From Pseudofrankia saprophytica (GTDB lineage Bacteria > Actinomycetota > Actinomycetes > Frankiales > Frankiaceae): 64,000 nucleotides of DNA. The first letter of the stretch is position 1. Every line of letters starts with the position of its first letter. Shown here piece after piece: positions 56,114 to 64,000 of the stretch. The translations under genes were made by a program, and so were the position numbers. Below the pieces are notes generated by a model. The model saw only the letters and a program-made list of their open reading frames with translations, was not told where the DNA came from and ran no database searches. The stretch is from the NCBI RefSeq assembly GCF_000235425.2, contig NZ_KI912266.1, forward strand, positions 3,539,671 to 3,603,670. Direction: 5' to 3'.

Positions 56114-57427
56114 TCAGATGACCTGAAGGACGACCGGTCTGCCGGGCGGCGCGGACTCGGACACCCGGAACGCGTCCCGGACGAGATCGACGGGCGGTTC
56201 GACACCGTGGCGATGGTGGATGACGGCCAGCGGCTCGCCGATCGACACGTGGTCTCCCACCCGGTGGCGCAGCACGACCCCGGCCGAGTGGTCCAGCGGT
56301 CCGCCCTTGACGAGCCGGCCCGCGCCGACCCTAATCGCGGCCGTGCCGATGGCGCGTGGGTCGATGTCCTCGAGGTAGCCCTCGCGGTCGGCGACGACCT
56401 GCTCACGACAGTCGGCGGTGGGCAGCCCGCCCGGCTCCGCCAGCGCGTCCGGCTCGGCTCCCTGCGCCACCGCCCAGCGGAGGAACCGTTCGTAGCCCTC
56501 GCCGCTGGCCAGGACCGCGTTCACCTTCCGCTCGGCCGCCTCCGGCGCGAGGTCCGGCTCGGCGCCGCGCAGCATCAGGGCGGCGATCGTGCGGCACACC
56601 TCCGTCAGCCCCGGCACCTCCCGTCCCCTGAGCACGTCCAGCGCCTCGCTCACCTCGAGCGCGTTGCCGACCGCGTACCCGAGCGGCTGGCTCATGTCCG
56701 TCAGCACGGCCCGGCAACGCAGGCCGGCCCCGGTGGCGACCTCGACCATCAGCCGCGCCAGGTCGAGCGCCCGATCCTGGTCCGGGAGCAGCGCACCCGC
56801 ACCCGTCTTCACGTCGAACAGCACGCCATGCGCACCCACGGCGATCTTCTTGCTGACGATGCTGGCCGCGATCAGCGGAAGGCTGTCGACCGTTCCGGTG
56901 ACGTCCCGCAGCGCGTACGTCACCTTGTCGCCGGGGGTCAGGCGCGCGCTCTGCCCGGTGATGACCATCCCCACCTGGTCGACCAGGCGATAGATCTCGT
57001 CGGCGTCGAGCTCCAGCCGCAGCCCACGAATGGACTCCATCTTGTCAATCGTGCCTCCGGTGAGGCCCAGGCCGCGTCCGCTCATCTTCGCCACCGCCAC
57101 CCCGCACGCCGCGACCAACGGCACGACGACGAGACTCACCGTGTCGCCCACGCCGCCGGTGCTGTGCTTGTCGAGCACCAGCCGCCCGGTCCTGGCGAAG
57201 TCGAGCGTCTCACCGCCGGTCACGTAGGCCCGGGTAAGGGCCACGGTCTCCGCCCGCGACAGTCCTCGACAGGCCACCGTCGCCAGCCAGGCGGACATCT
57301 GGTAGTCGGGGATCCGACCGGCGACGAAGTCCGCCACAAGCCGCTCGATCTCGTCCGCGGCCAGGGCGCTCCCCATCCTGGTGCGGACGACGGCGTCGAT
57401 GGCGCGCGCCGAGGCGTCAGCATTCAT
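56114..57427 (-). CDS. deoA: Thymidine / pyrimidine-nucleoside phosphorylase
   Basis: 437 residues. LVLDKHSTGGVGDTVSLVVV is the family signature. KMSGRGLGLTGGTIDKMESI, GQSARLTPGDKVTYALRDVT and SIVSKKIAVGAHGVLFDVKT carry the phosphate and pyrimidine contacts. It splits thymidine (or uridine) with phosphate to the base and deoxyribose-1-phosphate. The C-terminal 80 residues are the usual lobe. ATG 57427 follows GGAGACTGAGTGC; the larger open frame above is a shadow across the next gene. The deo partner genes are not seen nearby. Confidence 0.92.
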   Translation of the reverse strand: MNADASARAIDAVVRTRMGSALAADEIERLVADFVAGRIPDYQMSAWLATVACRGLSRAETVALTRAYVTGGETLDFARTGRLVLDKHSTGGVGDTVSLVVVPLVAACGVAVAKMSGRGLGLTGGTIDKMESIRGLRLELDADEIYRLVDQVGMVITGQSARLTPGDKVTYALRDVTGTVDSLPLIAASIVSKKIAVGAHGVLFDVKTGAGALLPDQDRALDLARLMVEVATGAGLRCRAVLTDMSQPLGYAVGNALEVSEALDVLRGREVPGLTEVCRTIAALMLRGAEPDLAPEAAERKVNAVLASGEGYERFLRWAVAQGAEPDALAEPGGLPTADCREQVVADREGYLEDIDPRAIGTAAIRVGAGRLVKGGPLDHSAGVVLRHRVGDHVSIGEPLAVIHHRHGVEPPVDLVRDAFRVSESAPPGRPVVLQVI

Positions 57428-57561
57428 GCACTCAGTCTCCACGCCGGTCTGGGAGATCCTGGGCGAGGCAGGCATCGCGAGCCCGCACCCGAGCGGACCG
57501 TGACCACCTGGTTCGACTTCCTGCGCCCCAGGCCCATGCGATCCTTGCCGCCGGACTGCTG

Positions 57562-58113
57562 TCACCAGTCGGTGGCCAGGGCGATGCCGAACAGGACGAA
57601 GCCGGCGCTGAAGACGACGAGGAAGACGGCCAGCCCGAGACCGACGTTGGTCACCTCGCTGGCCGCCCGGACCGAGTGAGGGTCGCCCGGGTGGTAGACG
57701 AGCGCGACGGCCGACGGAGGCTTGTGCCTGCCCGAGACCGTCTCGATCTGGGTGGCGCCGTCCTGGTCGGTGAAGCGGACCCGCGTGTACTCGTCCGTCG
57801 TCGTGGTCGTCGTCGTGTTTCCGTTGGCGTCCGTGCTGGTCGAGGTGTAGGTCTCGGTCCAGGTGCGCAGCGCGGTGCCGGTCGTCCGCATTCCGTTCGA
57901 CCGCAGCTCGACGATGTCGACCACGTTCCAGACCGCGACCGCCAGGAACAGCACCGCGAGCCCCATCCAGACCAGGCCGAACAGTGCCTCTCCCACCCCG
58001 GAGAGCGACATCCACCCGCGCCGGCGATACCTTCGCCGCGCCCGGGCGGCGGCGAGCCGCCGGGTGAACGAGCGCGGCCTGTCGCCGCTGCCGGTGGGGG
58101 TGTATGGCGGCAC
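57562..58113 (-). CDS. DUF3592-like membrane protein
   Basis: 183 residues with two membrane helices (about 40-65 and 152-180) flanking a soluble extracytoplasmic loop. In the loop, GTALRTWTETYTSTSTDANG, a run of seven Thr, EYTRVRFTDQDG and VALVYHPGDPHSV match the DUF3592 pattern (a small beta domain between two helices). The basic N-terminus (SFTRRLAAARARRRYRRRG) would stay inside the cell. GTG 58113 is the start; the leader (GGTGAGCT) is weak. Function unknown. It is upstream of deoA on the same strand with a 134-base gap. Confidence 0.75.
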   Translation of the reverse strand: MPPYTPTGSGDRPRSFTRRLAAARARRRYRRRGWMSLSGVGEALFGLVWMGLAVLFLAVAVWNVVDIVELRSNGMRTTGTALRTWTETYTSTSTDANGNTTTTTTTDEYTRVRFTDQDGATQIETVSGRHKPPSAVALVYHPGDPHSVRAASEVTNVGLGLAVFLVVFSAGFVLFGIALATDW

Positions 58114-58583
58114 GACAGCTCACCGTCCCATGCTCGGACGGTGAGCTGTGTCGATCACCGACATGTGTGCTTATGGGCGGAGGTAGATCGTAACCGTCCA
58201 GGTGCTGCCGGACAGTGACGTATCCGGCACCGGACACCGCGGTCCGCGCGCGGACCGGGGCCGTGGAGCGGCCCCGGTCCGCGCGCGGACCGCGCGGGCG
58301 GATCTCCTGCCCGAATGCGTCGCCGTTACTCCAGTGGGTCGGCTGGGGCGCGAGGGGGGCCGTTCCAACGTGCACGTCACGACCCCGTCCGGGAGGGCGC
58401 CGGGCCTCAGCGCTCAGCCAGGCGACCCTCGTGCCCGGAGGTCGCTACCCGGCGAGGGCCACTGTGGGGCTTCATGAGGGGCAGGACGGCCACCGTCAGC
58501 CCTGCGCACTCGCAGGCCGACCGACCCGGGCCGTGCGTAGCGATCATTCGGCCGGACCGTGACGTGACGGGAGGTGCCTCGCG
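58114..58583. other. Intergenic region with a large perfect hairpin
   Basis: 470 bases between the divergent DUF3592 and small-ORF genes. The main content is the inverted repeat at 58238-58294. The remaining sequence shows no supported gene. Confidence 0.55.
58238..58294. repeat. 26-bp perfect inverted repeat with nested 16-bp palindromes
   Basis: Arms 58238-58263 and 58269-58294 are exact inverted copies around a 5-base centre (TGGAG). Each arm contains GGTCCGCGCGCGGACC, itself a perfect 16-bp palindrome (58241-58256 and 58276-58291, 35 bases apart). It could be a bidirectional terminator, a cruciform-forming site, or a double operator. It lies 125 bases upstream of the DUF3592 start and 290 before the first small ORF. 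Confidence 0.85.
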
Positions 58584-58727
58584 GTGGATGAGGAGTCGTG
58601 GAAGGTGTGGGTCCGGCGGTATGGCCTGCGGCCCGCCGCGATGGATCTCGGCGAGGTGCGGGACATGGTGGGTGCCGAGACGGACCTTGGCTGGGACGCC
58701 GACGTCGAGCTGATGCGGGTGGGCTGA
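58584..58727 (+). CDS. Small protein of unknown function
   Basis: 47 residues from GTG 58584, preceded by GGGAGG nine bases away. The sequence (VDEESWKVWVRRYGLRPAAM, then DLGEVRDMVGAETDLGWDAD) is acidic with three Trp and looks like real coding DNA. TGA at 58725-58727 is followed at once by GTG of the next ORF in the same frame, so the two might once have been one gene. I do not recognise either. Confidence 0.5.
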   Translation: MDEESWKVWVRRYGLRPAAMDLGEVRDMVGAETDLGWDADVELMRVG

Positions 58728-59003
58728 GTGCAGCTGTTCAACGCCGGCGCGCTGGCGGACGTCCTGACGGTCTGGGGGGCCAAGGAGACCAACTTCGACG
58801 CGCACTGTTCGATCGATGTCCAGCTGCTCTGCGGCGCTGGCCTCGATGAGGCGAAGGCCCACCCGTCGGCGGCATGGGCGGACTCCGAGGACGCGGCCAG
58901 GGCGCTCGAATACCTCCTCGAGTGCGAGGCGGCCGGAGACTTCGAGAACTTCAACGTCGAGCGTTGGTCCCGCGCGGTGGCGGACTACTACGAAACCAGC
59001 TGA
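58728..59003 (+). CDS. Small acidic protein of unknown function
   Basis: 91 residues from GTG 58728, acidic, with no membrane segment. LFNAGALADVLTVWGAKETN and ALEYLLECEAAGDFENFNVE suggest a small alpha/beta protein. It continues the frame of the 47-residue ORF after a single TGA. It may be translated by re-initiation, or the pair may be a gene split by a nonsense change. There is no similarity I can name. It ends about 100 bases before the convergent MFS gene. Confidence 0.5.
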   Translation: MQLFNAGALADVLTVWGAKETNFDAHCSIDVQLLCGAGLDEAKAHPSAAWADSEDAARALEYLLECEAAGDFENFNVERWSRAVADYYETS

Positions 59004-59105
59004 GCGGCGACGTCCCGATGGCTGCGCGGACGCTGTTCGACAGCGAGACGCCCGCGTATGGGGTGACGCATGTCGAGCTGGGCGTTCAGCGGCTGCGTCG
59101 TCGGG

Positions 59106-60341
59106 TCACCGCGACACTGGCTCGGGAACCGGTCCGATCGTTCTCGCGGTGGCGCGGCGGTCGAGAGCGAAGCTGATCGTCGCCAAGGTCAGGCCGACGG
59201 CGCCGAGGGCCGCGCCGACCCAGGCGGGGGCACGGTAGCCCAGGCCGGCCGCGATCACGACGCTGCCGACGGCCGCGCCCAGGCTGTTGGCGATGTTCAT
59301 GGCCGACTGGTTCACCGCCGCCCCCATCAGCTGGGCGCCGGGCGCCACGGCGATCAGCAGCGACTGGAGGGCCGGGGCCAGGAACAGGCTGGTCGCGCCG
59401 AGCAGGAAGGCGGCCGTGAACAGCCCGGCCGCGGTGCTCGCTGCCAGCCCGAAGAAGGCCACCGCGGCGATCATGCCGGTGAAGCCGAGCAGTGTGGCGC
59501 GGTGCAGGTTCCGGTCGGCGTACATACCGCCCAGCGCATTGCCCACGGTCATGCCGAGCCCGACCGTGACCAGCACCCACGCCACCGTGCCGGGCGGCAG
59601 ACCGGCCACCGAGGTGGTCACCGGCGCGATGTAGCTGTCCACGGCGAAGAATCCGGCGAACCCGACCGCGGCGGTCACGGCGACCAGCCACACCTGCCGT
59701 CGGCGCAGCGCCCGCAGCTCGGCCGCGGGTGACCCGCCGGCGGCAGGCGTCTCCGGCACGGTGGCCGCCACGGCCAGCAGCGCGAGCAGGAAGACCGCGG
59801 CGATGGCCAGGTAGGCGACCCGCCAGCTGGCCGCCTGCCCCAGCCAGGTGACCAGCGGCACGCCGGCCACGTTGGCCACCGTCAGCCCGCTGAGCACGGC
59901 GGCGAACCCTCGTCCCTCGTTGCCCGGCCCCATCAGCGACGCGGCCAGCAGCCCGGCCGCCCCGAAGTACGCGCCGTGCGGCACACCGGCGACGAACCGG
60001 GCCACCAGCACCAGCTCGAACGTCGGGGCCAGCGCCGACACGACGGTGCCGAGCATGAGCAGTACCAGCAGCCCCAGCACCAGCCGCCTGCGAGGCATTC
60101 GGGCGGCGAGCACGGCGATCAGTGGCGCTCCCACCACCACGCCCAGCGCGTACGCGGTGATCATCCAGCCGGCGTGTGCCACCGCGTGCGACGGGGAGCG
60201 GGAGTACTCGGTCTTGAGCACTCCGTGCGCGATCTGTGGCAGCAGCCCGGCCGGCGCGAACTCGGTCAGGCCGATCGCGACGGCGCCGAGGGCCAGAGCG
60301 AGCAGCGCCGACCAGCGGCGCCGAGGGCTGAGATCATCCAC
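59106..60341 (-). CDS. MFS efflux transporter (DHA1, AraJ/YdhP-like)
   Basis: 411 residues with twelve predicted helices. ALALGAVAIGLTEFAPAGLL (helix 1) and GWMITAYALGVVVGAPLIAV (helix 2), followed by ARMPRRRLVLGLL (the loop 2-3 motif) and ARFVAGVPHGAYFGAAGLLA, are typical of DHA1 sugar or drug exporters of the AraJ group. It uses the proton gradient. ATG 60341 lies only about eight bases beyond a good -10 element, so the mRNA is probably leaderless. It is divergent from the ROK regulator, its likely controller. Confidence 0.87.
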   Translation of the reverse strand: MDDLSPRRRWSALLALALGAVAIGLTEFAPAGLLPQIAHGVLKTEYSRSPSHAVAHAGWMITAYALGVVVGAPLIAVLAARMPRRRLVLGLLVLLMLGTVVSALAPTFELVLVARFVAGVPHGAYFGAAGLLAASLMGPGNEGRGFAAVLSGLTVANVAGVPLVTWLGQAASWRVAYLAIAAVFLLALLAVAATVPETPAAGGSPAAELRALRRRQVWLVAVTAAVGFAGFFAVDSYIAPVTTSVAGLPPGTVAWVLVTVGLGMTVGNALGGMYADRNLHRATLLGFTGMIAAVAFFGLAASTAAGLFTAAFLLGATSLFLAPALQSLLIAVAPGAQLMGAAVNQSAMNIANSLGAAVGSVVIAAGLGYRAPAWVGAALGAVGLTLATISFALDRRATARTIGPVPEPVSR

Positions 60342-60348
60342 GCCGGCG

Positions 60349-60377
60349 ACTATAGCAACGCTGTTGCTTTAGTGTAA
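60349..60377 (-). promoter_or_regulatory. Promoter of the MFS gene with overlapping operator
   Basis: On the minus strand TTACAC (60377-60372) and TATAGT (60354-60349) are separated by exactly 17 bases. Between them lies AGCAAC-GCT-GTTGCT (60354-60368), a 6-bp inverted repeat. A repressor bound there would block the promoter. The ROK gene starts on the other side. Confidence 0.6.
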
Positions 60378-60386
60378 TGTGACGAT

Positions 60387-61586
60387 GTGCACCTGTCCTT
60401 TCTGCGGGACTACCACGAGGCTCTCGTCATCGCGCTGGCCCGGACCACGCCGACGATCGAGCGCGGCATGGTGGCCGACGTCACCGGCCTGACCCCGCAG
60501 GCGGTGTCCAAGGTGCTGGCCCGCCTGGTCGAGGAGGGTGTGATCGTCCCGGCCGGGGTGCGCCGCCCGGCTCTCGGCAAGCCGGCCACGGTCTACCGGC
60601 TGGTGCCGGACAGCCGCTGGGCGATAGGCGCGCACGTCACCCGGCGCGCCGTGCGCCTCGCCCTGACCGACCTGGCTGGCACGGTCCGCGCCTCCACCAC
60701 CACGTCGCTGCCGGCCGACTTCACCCCGGACCAGTTGCTGACCCACCTCGCTGCCGGCGTCGAGGGCATGACCACCGAGCACCACCTGTTCCCGGAACGG
60801 AAGCCGGCCCAGCCACCTGCCGCGGGACATTCGCAACCACGGCCAGGCCTCGAAGCCACCCGCGCGAGCGCCACCGACCAAACCGGTACGTCAACGGCGA
60901 CCCGCCTCGGGCGCAGGCTGGTGGGAGTCGGAATCGGCATGATCGGTCCGCTCGACCAGGCCAGCGGCATGGTCCGCGACGCACACGGGCTGCGCCACTG
61001 GCACGACGTCCCGCTGGCCGATCTCGCCGAGAAGAGGCTCGGCCTGCCGGTGCTGGTGGACAAGGACGTCACCGCCGGAGTGACGGCCGAAGCCTGGCGA
61101 TGCGGCGCCGGATTCCGCGACGCCGCCCTGGTCCTGGTCGAGACCGGGATCGGCGCCGGACTCTGGCTGAGCGGTGCGGCGCACCGTGGAACGCACACCA
61201 ACGCCGGCGAGTTCGGGCACACCGTCGTCCAGCTCGACGGCCCACCGTGCGTCTGCGGCCGGCACGGCTGCCTGGAGGCCGTCCACAACCGTGCCACTGA
61301 TCCGGCCGCGGCCGCGGCCGTGCTCGCGACCGGTGTGATCAACCTCCTGCAGACCCTCGACCTCGGCCACGTCGTCCTGGCTGGGTCCGACCTGCTCCGC
61401 CACGGCGCCGTCTACCACCAGACCGTGGAACGGGCCGTGCGCACCCAGGTTCCCCGGGCCGACTGGCTCACCGTCAACGTCACCCTGACCAGCCTCGGCA
61501 CCGACGTGATCGCGGCGGGCGCGGCGATGCAGGTACTGAACGCGCGTTACGGCCTGCCCGACCCGACCCGCCTGCGTGTCCCATAG
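60387..61586 (+). CDS. ROK-family transcriptional regulator
   Basis: 399 residues. An N-terminal winged helix (about 1-75; GMVADVTGLTPQAVSKVLAR, LGKPATVYRL) precedes the ROK sugar-kinase-like fold (VGIGMIGPLDQASGMVRDAH, ETGIGAGLWLSGAAHRGTHT). The ROK zinc motif is CVCGRHGCLE with His in GEFGHTVV. Regulators of this kind (NagC, Mlc, XylR) lose DNA affinity when a sugar or sugar phosphate binds. A low-complexity insert (about 130-175) is unusual. GTG 60387 is used. It is divergent from the MFS exporter with only 45 bases between, so it probably represses it and itself. Confidence 0.88.
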   Translation: MHLSFLRDYHEALVIALARTTPTIERGMVADVTGLTPQAVSKVLARLVEEGVIVPAGVRRPALGKPATVYRLVPDSRWAIGAHVTRRAVRLALTDLAGTVRASTTTSLPADFTPDQLLTHLAAGVEGMTTEHHLFPERKPAQPPAAGHSQPRPGLEATRASATDQTGTSTATRLGRRLVGVGIGMIGPLDQASGMVRDAHGLRHWHDVPLADLAEKRLGLPVLVDKDVTAGVTAEAWRCGAGFRDAALVLVETGIGAGLWLSGAAHRGTHTNAGEFGHTVVQLDGPPCVCGRHGCLEAVHNRATDPAAAAAVLATGVINLLQTLDLGHVVLAGSDLLRHGAVYHQTVERAVRTQVPRADWLTVNVTLTSLGTDVIAAGAAMQVLNARYGLPDPTRLRVP

Positions 61587-61659
61587 CGGGCGCGAACCAC
61601 GCCGCCCCGGGCCGTTTCATCCTTTGTTGTTCCACTCATAGCGCGCCGGCTCCGTCGCG

Positions 61660-62304
61660 TTGACGCGGGCGACGGCGCAGGGAGCGGAGCGACTGGAGGC
61701 GGCCGAGGTGCTGGACGACCGGGAGAGGGACGACGGTGACGACCCGGAGGGGACCTTCGAACGGTTCGTCGCCGTGTCGGGGGACCGGCTGCTGCTGACC
61801 GCGCTGTGGCTCGTCGGCGGTCACCGGGGCGAGGCGGAGGATCTGCTGCAGGGCGCGTTGGAACGCACCTATCGCCACTGGAACCGGGTCTGGGTAGGAA
61901 ACCCGGAGGCCTACGTCCGCCGGGCGCTCGCCAACGCCGCGACCAGCCGCTGGCGCCGGCTGAGGGTCCGGGGCCATGAGGTGCCGCTGCTCGCCGAGCA
62001 TGAGCCCGCCGGCCCCGACCTGCTCGACCACGCCATCCGGCTCACCCAGCGGGACGGGCTGGTCCGTGCGCTCCTGTCGCTGCCACCCCGTCAGCGGGCC
62101 GTCATCGTGCTGCGCTACCTCCACGACCTGCCAGAGGGCGAGGTGGCGGCCGCGCTCGGCTGCTCGATCGGCTCCGTCCGCAGCCAGGCGTTCCGCGGTC
62201 TTGCCAGGCTCCGCGACAGCCACCACCTGGTCGACATCGCCGACCCCCCGCCCGGCGACGAGCCGGCCGGGGCGAACACACCGCGCGGGAGGAACACGCT
62301 GTGA
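61660..62304 (+). CDS. ECF-type (SigE-like) RNA polymerase sigma factor
   Basis: 214 residues. Region 2 (about 32-95): FERFVAVSGDRLLLTALWLV, GEAEDLLQGALERTYRHWNR, YVRRALANAATSRWRRLR. Region 4 (about 130-185): LPPRQRAVIVLRYLHDLPEG, VAAALGCSIGSVRSQAFRGL. This matches actinobacterial SigE-family ECF factors. TTG 61660 is the drawn start; GTG 61708 is possible, and the first 30 residues are acidic and poorly conserved. It overlaps the next gene by four bases, so it is probably controlled by that membrane protein. Confidence 0.85.
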   Translation: MTRATAQGAERLEAAEVLDDRERDDGDDPEGTFERFVAVSGDRLLLTALWLVGGHRGEAEDLLQGALERTYRHWNRVWVGNPEAYVRRALANAATSRWRRLRVRGHEVPLLAEHEPAGPDLLDHAIRLTQRDGLVRALLSLPPRQRAVIVLRYLHDLPEGEVAAALGCSIGSVRSQAFRGLARLRDSHHLVDIADPPPGDEPAGANTPRGRNTL

Positions 62305-63401
62305 CCACAACTCCCCTCGAGGACGAGGTCCGCGCCACCCTGCGGACCGGGCTCGGCCACCCGTCCGTCGACCCTGGACTGGCGGAAGCAGTCCGTCACC
62401 GCGTCCAGCGCCGCCGTCGGCGGACCCGGGCCCTCGCCGCCATGGCCGCGGTCGTGGTCGTGGTCGCGGTCGGTGTCTCGCTACCGGTCGCCCTCCGCAC
62501 CGACGGGGCTGAGCGCGACAGCCGGCCAGCGCCCGCGGACACTGGCTCCACCTTTGCCGGTCTGGACTGGGCGAACACCACCGTCGACCCGCCGGCGCGG
62601 TGCGCCGCGGGCGATGGCGCATCGCGAGTGACGCTCCGCCACGGCGGCGGGCTGGTATCCGGCACGACCAGCGACGGTCCTGGCGAGGGCGTGCTGCTGG
62701 TGTTCGGCGGTTCCGCCACCGGCCGCTTCGTCGCCGGGTCCACCGCCGACTACGCGGCTGTCCTTCTGTACTGCCGCCACCTCGACCCGGGCGGCCCCGC
62801 CGTCGATACCTCGTTCGTTCAGGTCTATCGCGACGACCGCACGCTGCTCGCCACCCTCAGCCCGCCCGCGGTCAACGGCCAGGTTCCGACCGGGTTCGCC
62901 GACCGGAAGGTCCGTGCCATCGGCAACGAGCTCGTCACCGCGGTCGACTACCCACCCGCGCGGGACACGCCCGGGCTGATCACCCGCCGTACCTTCGTCT
63001 GGCGGTGGAACGGCGCCGAGTTCACCCCCTTCCTCACCGGCGAGGAACCCATCCAGGTGGTCCCGAAGGCGTTCATCCACGTCTGGTCCGGCGACATCGC
63101 GCGCAGCGATCTCGCCGCGCCCCGGCGCGTAGCCCTCGAGATCGCCGGCGGCGAGCAGGGAACGGTCATCGGCGTGCTGCTGCACCTGAACTGCTCCGGG
63201 AAGATGAAGCTCCTGTCGGCCGCGGCCGACGGCTCCGAGATCTACCTGGAGGAGCTGCCGGGGAACAACGGCTGCGCTCCGCCGCCCGCCCGCCTGACCA
63301 TCGACGCCTCGGGCCGCCTGCACTACGACTATGTGCCGCCCACCGACCCCGGCTCGAACGCCCAGAGCCTGACCGGGGGCGGCACCCTCACGAATCCCTA
63401 G
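62301..63401 (+). CDS. Single-pass membrane protein, probable anti-sigma partner
   Basis: 366 residues. An N-terminal cytoplasmic segment of about 42 residues ends in a run of Arg, then comes one helix (about 44-66, MAAVVVVVAVGVSLPVAL), and a large extracytoplasmic domain of unknown family with four Cys. GTG 62301 overlaps the sigma stop (GTGA). Genes in this position next to SigE-family factors often encode anti-sigma or sensor proteins, but no zinc-finger motif (HxxxCxxC) is present, so the role is inferred from position only. Confidence 0.6.
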   Translation: MTTTPLEDEVRATLRTGLGHPSVDPGLAEAVRHRVQRRRRRTRALAAMAAVVVVVAVGVSLPVALRTDGAERDSRPAPADTGSTFAGLDWANTTVDPPARCAAGDGASRVTLRHGGGLVSGTTSDGPGEGVLLVFGGSATGRFVAGSTADYAAVLLYCRHLDPGGPAVDTSFVQVYRDDRTLLATLSPPAVNGQVPTGFADRKVRAIGNELVTAVDYPPARDTPGLITRRTFVWRWNGAEFTPFLTGEEPIQVVPKAFIHVWSGDIARSDLAAPRRVALEIAGGEQGTVIGVLLHLNCSGKMKLLSAAADGSEIYLEELPGNNGCAPPPARLTIDASGRLHYDYVPPTDPGSNAQSLTGGGTLTNP

Positions 63402-63455
63402 TCGAGGTCGGCGGCGCGGGCGAGGTTGGTGAGGACAACGACCTCGCCGCGAGCG

Positions 63456-64000
63456 CTACAGCTCGATATGTGAGCCCATGACGACGGTGCGGTCGCGGGG
63501 GAGTCCGAAGTGTTCCGCCGCGTCGGCCGTCAGGTGGGACGTGGCGATGAACAGCCGCTTGCGCCAGCGTGCCATGGTCGGTGCGTCACCGGGTCTCAGC
63601 TCGATCTTGGACAGGAAGAAGGACGCCCCGGCCAGGTCCAGCTCGCCCTCGGTGGCTACCGGGTCGAGCATCCGCAGCGCGCCGAGCACGTCCGGTGTCT
63701 CCATGTAGCCGTACCGGGCGGTGACGTGGGTGATGCCGTCGTCGGTGTAGCCGAGTTCGTCCACGGCTGTCCGGTCGCTCGCCGGCACGCGTGGCACGGG
63801 CAGGGTCTCGACCGACAGGATCACGACATGGTCGTGGCGGACGTGGTTGTGCTCGACGTTGGCCCGCAGCGCCAGCGGCGCGGTGCGCTTCCCGCGGTTG
63901 AGGAACACGGCCGTGCCCGCCACCCGCATCGCGGGCAGGGCGCCGGTGCGCAGGTCGTCGACGAACGCGCGCAGCGACCCCTCGTGCTGTTCCCGCTGCG
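63456..64000 (-). CDS. kup: Kup-type potassium uptake protein, C-terminal part (5' end outside window)
   Basis: The last 180 or so residues of a Kup/HAK transporter. MRVAGTAVFLNRGKRTAPLA, LRANVEHNHVRHDHVVILSV, ETLPVPRVPASDR, ITHVTARYGYMETPDVLGAL and RKRLFIATSHLTADAAEHFG, LPRDRTVVMGSHIEL are typical of its cytoplasmic C-terminal domain. Kup proteins import K+ with protons; the membrane part lies beyond the right edge. The frame remains open to position 64000. It converges with the membrane protein gene. Confidence 0.9.
   Translation of the reverse strand, partial: QREQHEGSLRAFVDDLRTGALPAMRVAGTAVFLNRGKRTAPLALRANVEHNHVRHDHVVILSVETLPVPRVPASDRTAVDELGYTDDGITHVTARYGYMETPDVLGALRMLDPVATEGELDLAGASFFLSKIELRPGDAPTMARWRKRLFIATSHLTADAAEHFGLPRDRTVVMGSHIEL

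Noticed and set aside
56114-58375. Thymidine phosphorylase extended to 753 residues
   Set aside because: The extension runs through the DUF3592 gene in another frame. The ATG at 57427 has a good ribosome binding site and starts where the family starts.

Overview
The window is 64 kb of very high-GC DNA with GTG starts, strong GGAGG-type ribosome binding sites, overlapping operon genes, an SsgA-like sporulation protein and several TPR-CHAT proteins. This points to a spore-forming actinomycete. A Frankia-like relative is my best guess, but it is inferred from gene content only. No rRNA, tRNA, CRISPR array, transposase or phage gene was found.

Layout. (1) 1-1274: fatty-acid (acyl-CoA dehydrogenase) genes. 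(2) 1348-6369: a giant TPR-CHAT protease-like gene with a short ORF in front. (3) 6473-43959: a large island whose members mostly match, family by family, the hypoxia/dormancy (DosR/DevR) regulon of mycobacteria. It holds a DosS/DosT-type haem-GAF histidine kinase with its DosR-like regulator, a decayed second DosR-like regulator, three tandem-domain universal stress proteins, three CBS proteins (one with BON, one with DUF1918), a CtpF-like P-type ATPase, an Acg-like nitroreductase, an Rv1738-like DUF1876 protein, a short HPF/RaiA-like protein, an SsgA-like protein, a remnant of an Rv2004c-like kinase, PEP synthase, a flavodoxin, an ABC exporter, a DoxX-type membrane protein, a GNAT/acyl-CoA synthetase fusion, an orphan 2-oxoacid oxidoreductase gamma subunit, a GAF-EAL protein, a complete group 3b-like [NiFe] hydrogenase operon with its protease, and a zinc alcohol dehydrogenase. 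Several intergenic gaps contain palindromes that fit GGGNC-N4-GNCCC, the mycobacterial DosR-box layout.

(4) 44675-55931: a conflict-system locus. A CATRA-type protein with a C-terminal effector-associated domain and its small partner gene are flanked by two more TPR-CHAT genes, with the wreck of a fourth CHAT gene next door. (5) 56114-64000: housekeeping and regulatory genes: thymidine phosphorylase, a DUF3592 membrane protein, two small ORFs next to a striking 26-bp hairpin, an MFS exporter divergent from a ROK regulator across a short operator, an ECF-like sigma factor with a membrane partner, and the 3' end of a Kup potassium transporter.

How they fit together (inference). The haem kinase and DosR-like regulator would sense loss of oxygen (or NO/CO) and switch on ribosome hibernation, stress proteins, ion pumping, hydrogen and NAD(P)H redox balancing, and gluconeogenic PEP formation. 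The CATRA/CHAT locus is probably a separate defence or cell-suicide module. Start codons were chosen from ribosome binding sites and family alignments from memory; no database search was run.
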